A stretch of 64,000 nucleotides of DNA, taken from assembly GCA_950097015.1 (NCBI GenBank), contig CATNEN010000031.1, positions 2,294,001-2,358,000 on the forward strand, given 5' to 3'. The notes beneath the pieces are model-generated. The model did not search any database and was not told where the DNA came from. It worked only from the letters and a program-made list of their open reading frames with translations. The position numbers and the translations under genes are program-made. Origin of the DNA: Macrostomum hystrix. Lineage: Eukaryota; Platyhelminthes; Macrostomidae. Below are positions 1-14,479 of this stretch, in pieces (positions within the stretch are counted from its first letter, which is position 1; each line of letters starts with the position of its first letter).

Positions 1-88
1 TGTTAAATAGGTTACAGCATTAGCTGGGTAACTTTGGGTGGGTGCGGCGCCTCTTTTTCTACGGACTAAACAGCCGTACGAAGCCTTT
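1..88 (-). mobile_element. Degenerate SINE fragment
   Basis: Sequence similarity to the complete SINE at 9386-9707. Recognisable pieces are an 'agctgggtaac' core, a 'gggtgggtgcggcgcc' stretch and 'cggactaaacagccgtacg', which correspond to the core and tail of the complete element. The fragment reads in the opposite orientation to the complete copy as drawn on the plus strand, is heavily mutated, and is cut by the window edge. It lies in the PABP intron. Confidence 0.55.
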
Positions 89-195
89 AGATGCACAGAC
101 ATAAAGAAAAATGGAAATACAAAAAAACTAAGCACTTCTCCCGCCTCACAGTGGCTTATAAAAATAGTGAAACACTTATGATATTTTGCTGAAAC

Positions 196-640
196 TGTGA
201 GCGGAGACAGGTTCGCCAATCGCAGTGTAATCATATAAGTTGCAAATGACGAGTTTTAATCCGTTGAAACCCGGTTGTATCGGACAGTTTAAATGAACTT
301 GCTGTTCTCTTCATGTAGCGATTGGCTATTTAAGTAAAGCACTGAGCACATGACAGAACTGTCCAATTATGGCGCATGTTTGATGTATATTTGTTAAGCA
401 TTAAATTAATTTAAAGCTTTAGTATATTATAAAATAATTTAATAAGCACCAGAAGCTGGGCATTGTGAGCGGAGTCAGGTTCGCCAATCGCAAACATGAT
501 AAAAAACACGAATGACGAGTTTTATTCCGTTCTTTCCCAGTTGTTTCGGACAGCTCTTATAAAGCAATAATGAGCCTGTGCATTTACATTTTAGCTATAT
601 CGGTAGCCAAGTGTAAATGACACGAACTGTCCACTAAGAA
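196..640. repeat. Two diverged copies of a ~180-bp repeat
   Basis: The segments at about 196-370 and 465-640 are diverged copies. Both begin 'gtgagcggag(a/t)caggttcg', continue with 'ccaatcgca' and 'aatgacgagtttta', have 'cggacag' in the middle and 'gaactgtcca' near the end. The inner 'ggacagtt' and the later 'aactgtcc' are inverted relative to each other. A related 'gtgagcggagtcaagcgagt' occurs near 12981, so this may be a dispersed element rather than a local duplication. It lies in the PABP intron. Confidence 0.5.
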
Positions 641-892
641 ACTGAAGCACACAATTTACTAAATTAATTTTGACGTAAACGTAGAGTTTTTTATTTTAGA
701 AAGTTCTAAAACGGGCCTTTATAAATTCCATTTAAAAACTTTAACAACCCAGCACTTTTGAAAGGTGCGAAAAGTACCACTAATAATACTATCCAGGGAA
801 GGGCATAAATAAGCACTCTGCATTCGAAACTAGGATACCAAGAGTTAAAAAAGAATAAAAACAGACTAATTCGTGATAAACGTATGCCTCAC

Positions 893-4253
<3,361 letters not shown>

Positions 4254-4254
4254 T

Positions 4255-6418
4255 TAGCAGATAAAACCACTGGTTAAACTTTTACTATTTTTTTATTTTT
4301 TATTTATTAACTGCCCTAATCACGTCCAAAAGAGCTTCAGATTTGACAAGAAAAGGTCGATGAAAAGAGCAGACCTGTAAGAAGAAAAAGCAACGAATAA
4401 TAACATACGAAATGGTCAAAATAATAAATTTTGTCGAATTATAACAAGCATTTTTTACTTAAGGCTTATTTCTTTTAAACTCGCAAATTAGTCTTCAAAA
4501 ATGTGTCAATTATATAGTTTTTGTTTTTAAAAAAAACTATATTTACAGCCTCTATTTTTTAGAAGACCCAAAAATTTAAACTACTTATTCGTTGACTTTT
4601 CATCAAGTGTCTTGTTCATGCATGGACCAAGGACCACTAAAAGAAGGGACTTCGTCTAATGGTCCTTGCTCAATTGATCACGTTCACGTTCTTGGCATGG
4701 AAGTGAATGATTTGTCACAAGAGGATAGATGAGATTTGTAAGAAATCAATATGAAATGTAAGCCTATGCACTATTCTAATTTGCCTACTGAAAGTAGGCT
4801 AGTTAGATAATTCTCTATTCAAATTTTACCAAAGAAATTTTACTAAATCTATTGGATTTTTTCTGATCCAGATTATCTAGATGACTAGTTATATTTATCC
4901 AAGCACAACGAAGGAGGTTTTTTCAAAGTAAATGCTGTTTGATTTAAAGAAACTGCCGAAATCCGATTGAGCAGCATTTAAGAATCCTAGAAATGGAATT
5001 AAGTGTAGCATCATAGCATGTAAAGAATTCGCAACTCAAAATGAGCAAACAAGCTGTTTTATTTCAGCATTTATTAATTGTATGTTAGAATTTAAAAAAG
5101 TGGAATAAACAGCTATGTATCGTAAAAGAGCAGATTATACGATACAATCCAAGCTAGAAAACTTCAGCATAACGTCTTTCCCTTTCTTGCAAACACACTA
5201 GAGTTCCATACAAAAAGCACATTGCATTTATTTGTGGTGGCACGTTCCACACATTACGGCAATTAAGTCGGATCTTTTTCGGCCATAGCCATTACATGGT
5301 CGCATGCTTATATCTTACGCTGAACGCTTGTATAGCTAATCAATATATTTTTTTAGCTAGCTTTGCGCGTCGGTTATAGTAGGAGTTACGAAACGAAGCA
5401 TATTTTCACACCCGCGTTTTTATAAATATGAAAAACATATTTTAGGGCCAAATATATATTTATTGTAAGGGTTTGTTATGACACCCCTAGCGGGAAAGTT
5501 CTAGCATTTAGACGAGTAAACTTGTGTTTAGCGCATTCCCATGGCCCAGATATACGTACGTTAGCTCGTTGCAGAAAGCTGAGAACTTTGTTATAAGCAC
5601 GGAGCAGACGTACGTCTCCGTTCTGAAGGGAGACGTCTCAGAATTAAGAGGGAACGCTTAGCAAGCATTTATTTTATGCATGTATAGCATGTGACAGCCT
5701 GTGCAGTTTGGTAGCAGCCGGAAAGTGCGTCACAATGGCTCTGCGCTATGCTTTCTTCTCAAACCCAGTCCGGTGCAGGATCATAAAGTGTATCCTCAAA
5801 GCTAAGCTATGCTTGCCAAAGAAGTATTCTCTGCTAGGACATGGGGTATTCCATTGAGCCGTCAGGACAAGGTGCTCGCAAAAAATGCTGCAGACAGAGC
5901 TCGGGCTTTATCCATTTCTCTTTTCTATTGCCTTAGCTTTAAGCCGACCTGCACACACTGCACGATCTGGGCACTTGGAGGAGGTCGGCTGTGGCGGCAA
6001 TTTAATTGTTATAGCTGGCACGGCAGTCTCATATATAGTGCTGCACGAGACCTGGAGCAGGAATCGTGAGACCGGACGCGGAAAGGCTCTGCATGGAGGA
6101 AGGAGGGAGAAGCCGGGATTCAAAATCCAAAGCTGCGGGTTGGCTGCGCGCCGTGGCTTGGGTCCGATTCCCAATCCGATGCGCTCTCGCGAAATTCAAC
6201 CCCGATTTCCAACTTCAACAACTTCAAATGTGTGTCCCAGCTCTCCAGAAGCAAATAATCCACTTCTCCGTCTGTTGTCGGCCATTGCTTCCCCGTGCTA
6301 TCTCGCATTGGCTACAACTGCGGATGCCAGTGCCTTCATAGGGAAGTTGGAGAGAGAGAAACAAAACCCTTCTGCATGGGCCGCTTGTTGTTCAACAAGA
6401 TCAGGCAAAATCTTTGTT
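4255..6418. other. Intergenic region between PABP and the Cys-loop channel
   Basis: This 2.2-kb stretch between the divergent PABP (minus) and channel (plus) genes must hold their promoters, but I can point to no specific element. The open frames around 5800-6420 show no recognisable protein, so I do not call them. GC content rises from about 5700. Confidence 0.5.
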
Positions 6419-7138
6419 TAACTATTCAAGGCCAGATACTGGTGCAAACCTGGAACTGAAGTTACTTTCTTGTCAACTATTCAAGGCCAGATACTGGTGC
6501 AAACCTGGAACTGAAGTTACTTTCTTGTCAACTATTCAAGGCCAGATACTGGTGCAAACCTGGAACTGAAGTTACTTTCTTGTCAACTATTCAAGGCCAG
6601 ATACTGGTGCAAACCTGGAACTGAAGTTACTTTCTTGTCAACTATTCAAGGCCAGATACTGATGCAAACCTGGAACTGAAGTTACTTTTTTGTCAACTAT
6701 TCAAGGCCAGATACTGGTGCAAACCTGGAACTGAAGTTACTTTCTTGTCAACTATTCAAGGCCAGATACTGATGCAAACCTGGAACTGAAGTTACTTTCT
6801 TGTCAACTATTCAAGGCCAGATACTGATGCAAACCTGGAACTGAAGTTACTTTTTTGTCAACTATTCAAGGCCAGATACTGGTGCAAACCTGGAACTGAA
6901 GTTACTTTCTTGTCAACTATTCAAGGCCAGATACTGATGCAAACCTGGAACTGAAGTTACTTTCTTGTCAACTATTCAAGGCCAGATACTGATGCAAACC
7001 TGGAACTGAAGTTACTTTTTTGTCAACTATTCAAGGCCAGATACTGGTGCAAACCTGGAACTGAAGTTACTTTCTTGTCAACTATTCAAGGCCAGATACT
7101 GATGCAAACCTGGAACTGAAGTTACTTTCTTGTCAACT
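6419..7138 (+). repeat. Minisatellite, 55-bp unit, ~13 copies
   Basis: Units are nearly identical; the main variants are 'actggtgc' versus 'actgatgc' and 'tttcttg' versus 'ttttttg'. The last unit runs straight into the channel gene's acceptor: the stretch 'gttactttcttgtcaacta' is the same in every unit and immediately before the real 'attttag'. Each unit therefore carries a near-copy of the acceptor ('caactattcaag|g'). Confidence 0.95.
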
Positions 7139-7146
7139 AATTTTAG
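7135..7146 (+). promoter_or_regulatory. Splice acceptor upstream of channel start codon
   Basis: The sequence 'caactaattttag|GC' has a branch-like CTAAT and a TTTTAG acceptor. It sits 25 nt before the first ATG. It could be the end of a 5'UTR intron or a trans-splice site. Confidence 0.6.
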
Positions 7147-7171
7147 GCTTCAACTCCAAGCCATAAAAATC

Positions 7172-8671
7172 ATGCCGGAGCTGTGGAAACAGCGTAGGCA
7201 GTCGCCAACTCACCTGCCAATGCTCTTAGCAATGCTCTTCCTGTGCATAAACAGCAGCACCGCATCTGAGAAGGTGATTGAGAGAGAAACTCCGCTGGTG
7301 AAGCGTCCGAACACCAGCCTGACAGAGTTCACTCACACACTGGTTGACCAGAAGTTCTATGACCAGCACTTCCGCCCAGTGCCATCTGGAGGTGGTCCTA
7401 CTATTGTGTATGTCTGCTTCCACATCGACAGCTTTGGCCCGATTGACGTCCTTCGCATGGAATTCTCCATAGAGGTGGTGCTTCATCTACGCTGGCTAGA
7501 CCAGCGGCTTCAGTACACCGGACACACAGACCGCGTGGTGCTCAGTCAGCTGCTCAACGAAGTCTGGCGCCCTGACGTCTTCTTTCAAAATGCCAAAAGC
7601 ATTGAGCGCAACGATTTACCCTCTGGCAACTTTCTGCTCTGGCTGTGGCCCAACGGCTCCCTGCTCTACAGCCAGAAACTGAATCTTCGCCTTCATTGTC
7701 ACATGGACCTCGAGGACTTCCCATTTGATGTACAGTCCTGCTCCATGCAGATCAGTAGCTTCGGGATGAGTACGGATGATTTAGAGCTGCGTTGGTCGGA
7801 CAACGATACCACTACAGGGGTGTCTGCCAATGGCATCTCGTTCACGAGCCCCATGGCCACGTTCCTGAACGAGTTCCACCCTCCCAAGGGCAGCTACATG
7901 GCTGGAACTAACTACTCGCAGCTTACTGGTCGCAACTTTAGCAATTTGTGCGCTAATTTCACCCTTAGACGAAAGCACTCGTACTATTTAATCAACAACT
8001 ACCTGCCGTCCATCCTCATTGTGCTCATCACTTGGTCCTCATTTGCCATCGACTACAACGCTGCCCCAGCTCGTGTCTCCCTGTCAACACTAAGCCTTCT
8101 GGCACTGCTCACCGAGACAGTGGCCCTCGAGCGAAAGCTGCCTCCAGTCTCCTACATCACGGCCCTCGGAATCTGGCATATCTGCTGCATCGCCTTCATT
8201 CACCTGTCCCTGTTGGAGTACATGGCCATCAACCTGCTCAATCGGCGGCAAAAGAAACGCTTGGAGAGGCTGAACAGCCAGCGCATAACTGCTGCCCTGC
8301 AGCTGCAAGATTGCGGAAGCAAGCCTTCGGACCGAAGCGAGGGTCTAGAAGCGCTGATGCCGTTGTCGGATGCGGACGGTCGATCGAATCGGAAAGATCA
8401 GGCGGACTCGTCCAGGCTGGGTCGCCTCTGCCGTTCCCGGCACAGAGGCTCGTCAGGCGGCGGCGCTGCTGGCGGCGACAGCCGCGGAGGCGGAGTGTTC
8501 TGGCGCGAGCAGCAGCAGCAGCAGCAGCATCAGCGGTCAGGTTGGCGTCTGACACCTGCCCGCCTGGATCTCATTTTTCTCTTCTCCTATCCAATGGGCT
8601 TTGCTCTATTCAACGTAGTCTATTGGTGCTTCATCATCCCTAGGAATGCGCTGCAATGGGACTACAACTGA
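7172..8671 (+). CDS. Cys-loop ligand-gated ion channel subunit, probably anion-selective
   Basis: A 499-residue plasma-membrane receptor subunit in a single exon. The start is the first ATG (MPELWKQ); it is followed by a hydrophobic signal segment (about 16-28). The ligand-binding domain has the Cys-loop with 13 residues between cysteines (C176-C190, with FPFDVQSC). M1 is about 275-297. M2 (about 299-318) is preceded by NAAPAR, the Pro-Ala-Arg signature of Gly/GABA/glutamate/histamine-gated chloride channels. M3 is about 327-350 and M4 about 465-489. The M3-M4 loop is long and low in complexity, with Gly/Ala runs and a polyglutamine stretch. Oddities: the usual TTVLTMTTQ of M2 is replaced by STLSLLALLTE, and only one loop-C cysteine (NLCANF) is visible. 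The ligand cannot be told from sequence. A poly(A) signal lies at 8848. Confidence 0.9.
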   Translation: MPELWKQRRQSPTHLPMLLAMLFLCINSSTASEKVIERETPLVKRPNTSLTEFTHTLVDQKFYDQHFRPVPSGGGPTIVYVCFHIDSFGPIDVLRMEFSIEVVLHLRWLDQRLQYTGHTDRVVLSQLLNEVWRPDVFFQNAKSIERNDLPSGNFLLWLWPNGSLLYSQKLNLRLHCHMDLEDFPFDVQSCSMQISSFGMSTDDLELRWSDNDTTTGVSANGISFTSPMATFLNEFHPPKGSYMAGTNYSQLTGRNFSNLCANFTLRRKHSYYLINNYLPSILIVLITWSSFAIDYNAAPARVSLSTLSLLALLTETVALERKLPPVSYITALGIWHICCIAFIHLSLLEYMAINLLNRRQKKRLERLNSQRITAALQLQDCGSKPSDRSEGLEALMPLSDADGRSNRKDQADSSRLGRLCRSRHRGSSGGGAAGGDSRGGGVFWREQQQQQQHQRSGWRLTPARLDLIFLFSYPMGFALFNVVYWCFIIPRNALQWDYN

Positions 8672-8847
8672 GGGTTCAATTGATCTTATGCCTTCTCATT
8701 ATCCATACTCTACTTATAACTATTAAGCATATAAAATAATGACTGTGGCTTTATATTGTATTATGCGTACACACATTTATTGTATTCGCTTTGAACGAAA
8801 GCGTAAAATTAGCTCTAGCTTGTCAGGAAGTTTTTCGAGCGAAGATA

Positions 8848-8853
8848 AATAAA
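8848..8853 (+). terminator. Poly(A) signal AATAAA of the channel gene
   Basis: A canonical AATAAA about 180 nt after the stop codon, followed by GT/T-rich sequence within 60 nt. Confidence 0.5.
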
Positions 8854-8989
8854 AATCTGTCTGGCCGTCGTTTGATGGTTGCTAGCCGCAAAAAATCTCT
8901 TTTTTGTTGTTTTTTTTGCGACAGACTCCTTTCTCAACATTGAGCTCATTGTTGCTGGTTGGCGCGCATTTTTCCGAACTATTAAAAAT

Positions 8990-9150
8990 TTCAGCCAGTC
9001 GCCATCAAAATCCGGGACTAGGGCTAAAATTTTCTACTCTATCCGATGAAAAAGCTTCCACAATAGACATCGTCGAGATATTCAGCGATCCTCGTCCTTT
9101 GTATGGTGGCAAAAACCACCAATATAGGCATAACATTCTGCTTATAAAAT
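8990..9150 (+). repeat. Dispersed repeat shared with 37.2-37.5 kb
   Basis: The stretch 'catcgtcgagatattcagcg', followed by 'tggtggcaaaaaccaccaatataggcaTaacatt', is also found near 37219 on the plus strand and, inverted, near 37385-37468. No coding capacity is visible. The type of element is not recognised. Confidence 0.55.
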
Positions 9151-9385
9151 TTCATCCCGTAACCACGTCGGCTGTTGTTGATTATATTGCATTGTGTGAA
9201 AATATGGAAAATATGATCCATATAGTGCATGTTCTTTCATGACAATCGGTAATTCGGTTTGTGAATTATCGAGTCAAATTTCAAGTCTCGCTTCGAGATT
9301 GGACTCCTTGATGATGGATCGATTGAGTGACTGAGATAGAATACATATGAGCGTATAGAGGTAGAACTCTAGTACAATAGCAATA

Positions 9386-9707
9386 ATAATAATAATAATA
9401 ATAATAATAATTGATTACACCTGCCCCAATTGGGTCAGATGTGCAGCCGACAGCACAGCCGCAGCTAATGCGCGGCGCATCTGAAGGCTGCGTACAGCTG
9501 TTCAGTCCATGGACTGGGGGGACGCCACACCTACCTTCAATTATCCCAGCTGATGCCGGTACCCATTTAACAGCTGGGTGAACTGAAGCAATGCAGAGTT
9601 AAGTGTCTTGCTAAAGGACGCAAATTGTTTCAGTGGAGTCGGGAATCGAACCCCCGACCTTTAAGTCGTGAGTCCGACGCTCTAACCACTAGGCTACAAC
9701 CTCCTCA
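9386..9707 (-). mobile_element. Complete tRNA-derived SINE with target-site duplication
   Basis: Read on the minus strand, the element begins with a tRNA-like head: box A TAGCCTAGTGG and box B GGTTCGATTCC. A conserved central part follows ('acccatttaacagctgggtg' and 'gtccatggactgg' on the plus strand), and it ends in an (ATT)n tail, seen as (aat)n at 9386-9412. The ten bases AATAGCAATA lie on both sides (9376-9385 and 9708-9717), as expected of a target-site duplication. It is non-coding and would have been mobilised by a LINE in trans. Confidence 0.85.
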
Positions 9708-9719
9708 AATAGCAATAGC

Positions 9720-11325
9720 AATAGGATTATATGAAGCAGATGAGGATCCTTAGGATTGCTATTGGCTGTCTCTCGTGACCTCATTTCTCTTCCTCCCGCA
9801 GCAAACACGGACAGTATAGGCAGACTAGAGTGAAAAAAGCACCGGTATCTGGGCAAAGCAGCCAGGTGATAGTGGGGCGTACCGATTTGGCAGTATCGCG
9901 GTAGGACAAACATTCCGCGCATGGTGAGGAAACATTGTGGCCATTCTCTAATCACTAAATGAAGTTTCACTGCTGGACCAGATGCGCGCATCACCTTGGT
10001 GGCCATTGTTTAGCCAGACGATTGGTTGAGTTTTAACTCTTTAGGTATATATACCTAAGGTATTTGCGGACTTTTGAATCGTATATTTGTCAATCTTCGC
10101 CACTAAATCATTCCATTCGAGTGGGCGAATGATCACATTTACCATGCGGATCCTGATCAGGCAAAATAGCAAGGTTATGATAGGCTCTTCGCGTATTGTT
10201 CGCCTTATGGAGGCCTAGATACGAGTCGAATTTTTCCAGACTCTAAATCACAGAGTAGAATCTCAAAGATTCCCATAGACTCGGAGCAGTTTCTCAAGGG
10301 TTCCTATTGACTCTGAGTTGTGTCTTACAGATTTCGATGTGCTCTGAGCAGCCCATTATAGATTTACAGAGTCGAGCTTCATAAAAGACGCATGTTACAG
10401 AGGAGTTGACACCGTGGTCGACAGATACTACAGCATGAGCTAATAGACTAATAGACCAAAATAGACATGCTGTTTACGAGTAATCATTTCCATCAATAAC
10501 GAAGTACATGAAAATGGCATCGCTGTTGATATGAAAGCTTTGACAAACTAATGACAGGCCTTTGGAATGTAAGGCCGGGTCAGCGCACAGATTAGGAAAA
10601 AATCAATCAAACAGACTGACAGAGGGCAATTTAGCAGTGATTTACTGTGATTACTTAAGCGTAGTAGTTCATGTAATTGCCGGAACAATACCAGCCTACT
10701 CTGGCCTTCCAAACTATAAAATTATATCCACACTTTACTGCCATCCACAATGCCTACTAACAAATTATAGTACAAACTTTTCGACAGCGAAACCGCGTTG
10801 CACAGGCTTGACGCAAGGACTGGAGAAACTATGTTTCTTAGAAAAACGTTTTGGAGGCTGGTTTTCGCCGAAAACATACTCTATACGGAGATAGGAATTT
10901 TTCACTACTCCTAGTGGTCCTTAGTTAGACGATGGGAGATGAGGGATAAGGAGCTGGTATAGATAGTTCCTATCCAGCTGTTAAGAGTTTGGTACTTTAG
11001 TAATTCTCGCAGACCAGGCCAGCGGACATTGCGGATAGATGCTCCTCTCGAGCGCAAAGCATCTAGTAAGACAGGCCCCATCAATCAGGCGCTGCGGAAC
11101 GCTTTGAGTACCCACTCAGAATCGTGAACAATGTCCAGTCCTTTCATTGTAGCGCAGAGAATTTTATTTCCGCCTCTTAACACTAGCAGTTTGTGTGACA
11201 GCTGAAAACTGCCAAAAATGGCTCTGACTGTCGCTGAGTGACGGGTCAGTTTCAATGGAACATGACGTGTGAAAAAATTGAGTTATAATTTCTGATTCTA
11301 ACTTGTACGATTCTCTATCCTCCAT
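9720..11325. other. Intergenic region, nothing recognised
   Basis: About 1.6 kb of mixed composition. The open frames on either strand show no recognisable domain or splice-supported exon. A loose, imperfect repetition of 'cacagagt...tctcaaagattcc' occurs at 10240-10380. Confidence 0.5.
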
Positions 11326-12050
11326 TCTCAGTCTCTCATGTGTCTATCTATCCCAGTCTCTCATCTATCTATCCCAGTCTCTCATGTGTCTATCTATCCC
11401 AGTCTCTCATCTATCTATCCCAGTCTCTCATGTGTCTATCTACCCCAGTCTCTCATGTGTCTATCTATCCCAGTCCCTCATCTATCTATCCCAGTCTCTC
11501 ATCTATCAATCCCAGTCTCTCATGTGTCTATCTATCCCAGTCTCTCATGTGTCTATCTATCCCAGTCTCTCATGTGTCTATCTATCCCAGTCTCTCATCT
11601 ATCTATCCCAGTCTCTCATGTGTCTATCTATCCCAGTCTCTCATCTGTCTGTCTATCCCAGTCTCTCATCTGTCTATCTTTTCCAGTCCCTCATCTGTCT
11701 ATCCCAGTCTCTCACCTGTCTATCCCAGTCTCTCATCTGTCTATCTGTCCCAGTCTCTCATCTATCTATCTGTCCCAGTCTCTCATCTGTCTATCCCAGT
11801 CTCTCATCTGTCTATCCCAGTCTCTCATCTGTCTATCTGTCCCAGTCTCTCATCTATCTATCCCAGTCTCTCATGTGTCTATCTATCCCAGTCCCTCATC
11901 TATCTACCCCAGTCCCTCATCTATCAATCCCAGTCTCTCATGTGTCTATCTATCCCAGTCCCTCATCTGTCTATCCCAGTCTCTCATCTGTCTATCTGTC
12001 CTAGTCTATCATCTATCTCAGTCTCTCATCTCTCTATCTATCTCGGTCTT
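11326..12050. repeat. Minisatellite, 21/25-bp units
   Basis: Units combine 'cccagtctctcat' with one to three 'ctat/ctgt' tetranucleotides, giving 21- and 25-bp units in mixed order. All three plus-strand frames stay open because the unit lacks stops, so the Ser/Leu/Cys-rich frames are artefacts. Each unit contains 'atctatctatcccag|t', which looks like a 3' splice site. Confidence 0.95.
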
Positions 12051-13400
12051 TTCTCTACTCTCTCCAAGTTGCCCTATAATCCAGTACCCGATTGAGGGTA
12101 AGGGCTACTGGAGTGGCTTGGTCCAGTTTTCAGTTTGGAGTGGATTAGAGTAGATAATGTTAGAGTCGAGAGAATTTGGGTTAGTGAGACTACAGAGGGG
12201 GGAATTGTAGTGAGGTTTATTTCCTCTTTTTTATGGTACAAAAGTTTTAAATCAATTGTATTACCGAGAACATGCTTTAGGGCTTTTCTGCGATTGCTGC
12301 CTGTTTCTGTTTGAACATGTTTTTATGTCACTGAAGTCAGAAATTAATCTGTAAATATACACTGTGCCGGGCATTGGGCACAGGCAGGAACCAGATTTAC
12401 CTAATTCATGATATTCCCGGCCATGCATTCATAAATTAGTTGCAACATCCCGCGCCTCCAGTTGGGGATGTAAATATTTATCCCCTAGTTCACTAGAGAG
12501 TTTAGTTGCTGATTAACCAGCCGAATTATGTCAGACACCACGCTCTGTGACCGAGCCTTAATCCTAGGGGATAAATAGGGGATAATCCTAGGGGATAAAT
12601 GCCAAAGACTTGGAATCATAGTTACAAAAGAAAGTTGGATGCATGAATTACATTCTGGAATGCAATATCAATTATTTTGGGAGTTTAGGGAGACCTAGTG
12701 GTCTGGAGTTCGAATCCCAGATCAGGGGAAAACCATTTCACGTCTTTGCCCGCCATAATTTTCCCGCCAGCTTTTCTGTCGCCATTCGCCCCGATTTTTG
12801 CTGGAGAGTGATCTGCAGAGTAGACCGGGTGTCTACCCTTTTGATTTTTTATCTACCCGTTAAACTGGGTGCCAGCATTAAGTGGGGTGTTTTAGTGTCA
12901 CTTCTATTTATGCACCAGATCACGCAGGGAATTCCATGCCAAACGGGCTGCACTTTTGGCTTGAAACTCTCAGTCCTATATGTGAGCGGAGTCAAGCGAG
13001 TGTTGACAATCATTTATGCTGCGAATGTGAGATCCGGTTCAGCGAGTTGATGACGACAATATCCTATATAGAGTTGTTAGGGGCCGCCTGCAAACTTTCA
13101 GCCATGGGTGGCGGCGGAAATACGAAAAATTCAAAGGCTTTAAAAAACGGGTCACTGGCCTCGCTGAAACAGCTTCGGGTCGCTGATCTGCATTTCCAGT
13201 GACTGCCGTTTGCTTTATTCATGCTGTCCTCACCCTAGCTAGAATAAGCGGTGGCCGCTCCACGACAGGAGCCGCACTGCTCCTAGGGGAAAGGGCGAGT
13301 TCCGAATGTTTTAGCTTTTTTAGTGGGAAATTTAGGGCAGAGTGGATGCACCCAGATATTGCGGAAAAAGCTCTGAAGCTTATGATTTATGAATATCTGT
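12051..13400. other. Intergenic region with a possible tRNA-like relic
   Basis: No gene is recognised. Around 12686-12720, 'gacctagtggt' followed by 'gagttcgaatccc' resembles boxes A and B of a tRNA or SINE head, but the spacing is too short for an intact tRNA. Around 12980, 'gtgagcggagtcaagcgagt' resembles the repeat at 196 and 465. Near 12560-12600 'aggggataaat' is locally duplicated. Confidence 0.4.
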
Positions 13401-13401
13401 G

Positions 13402-14475
13402 ATGACCCCGGCGAATACAGTCAGCACAAAAGTGGTGCAACTGTCCGATGACCCACAGAATACAGTCAGCACAAAAGTGGTGCAACTGTCCGATGACCCA
13501 CAGAATACAGTCAGCACAAAATTGGTGCAACTGTCCGATGACCCACAGAATACAGTCAGCACAAAATGGGTGCAACTGTCCGATGACCCACAGAATACAG
13601 TCAGCACAAAATGGGTGCAACTGTCCGATGACCCACAGAATACAGTCAGCACAAAATTGGTGCAACTGTCCGATGACCCACAGAATACAGTCAGCACAAA
13701 ATGGGTGCAACTGTCCGATGACCCACAGAATACAGTCAGCACAAAATGGGTGCAACTCTCCGATGATCCACAGAATACAGTCAGCACAAAATGGGTGCAA
13801 CTGTCCGATGACCCACAGAATACAGTCAGCACAAAATGGGTGCAACTCTCCGATGATCCACAGAATACAGTCAGCACAAAATTGGTGCAACTGTCAGATG
13901 ACCCACAGAATACAGTCAGCACAAAATTGGTGCAACTGTCCGATGACCCACAGAATACAGTCAGCACAAAATGGGTGCAACTCTCCGATGATCCACAGAA
14001 TACAGTCAGCACAAAATGGGTGCAACTGTCCGATGACCCACAGAATACAGTCAGCACAAAAGTGGTGCAACTGTCCGATGACCCACAGAATACAGTCAGC
14101 ACAAAATGGGTGCAACTCTCCGATGACCCACAGAATACAGTCAGCACAAAATGGGTGCAACTCTCCGATGACCCACAGAATACAGTCAGCACAAAATGGG
14201 TGCAACTGTCCGATGACCCACAGAAAACAGTCAGCACAAAATGGGTGCAACTCTCCGATGACCCACAGAAAACAGTCAGCACAAAATGGGTGCAACTGTC
14301 CGATGACCCACAGAATACAGTCAGCACAAAAGTGGTGCAACTGTCCGATGACCCACAGAATACAGTCAGCACAAAAGTGGTGCAACTGTCCGATGACCCA
14401 CAGAATACAGTCAGCACGAAAGTGGTGCAACTGTCCGATGACCCACAGAATACAGTCAGCACAAAAGTGGTGCAC
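13402..14475. repeat. Minisatellite, 45-bp unit, ~24 copies
   Basis: The unit contains 'cacagaatacagtcagcaca'. Copies differ at only a few positions (agtggtg, attggtg or atgggtg; ctgtcc or ctctcc). As 45 is divisible by three and the unit has no stop in several frames, long open frames (over 350 codons) appear on both strands. A single C-to-A change near 13896 creates a stop in one minus frame, and nothing suggests selection for coding. Confidence 0.97.
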
Positions 14476-14479
14476 AGAA

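Noticed and set aside
5809-6421. Overlapping plus-strand open frames of up to 178 codons upstream of the channel gene
   Set aside because: No domain, no signal or composition typical of proteins, and other frames equally open.
9640-9706. Functional tRNA gene
   Set aside because: Boxes A and B are present, but it is continuous with the SINE core and tail and flanked by a target duplication, so it is a SINE head.
12680-12730. tRNA gene
   Set aside because: Box A- and B-like motifs are too close together and no cloverleaf can be formed; probably a relic.
13402-14475. CRISPR-like regular repeats (also in other arrays)
   Set aside because: Units are directly tandem without unique spacers, and the genome is eukaryotic.
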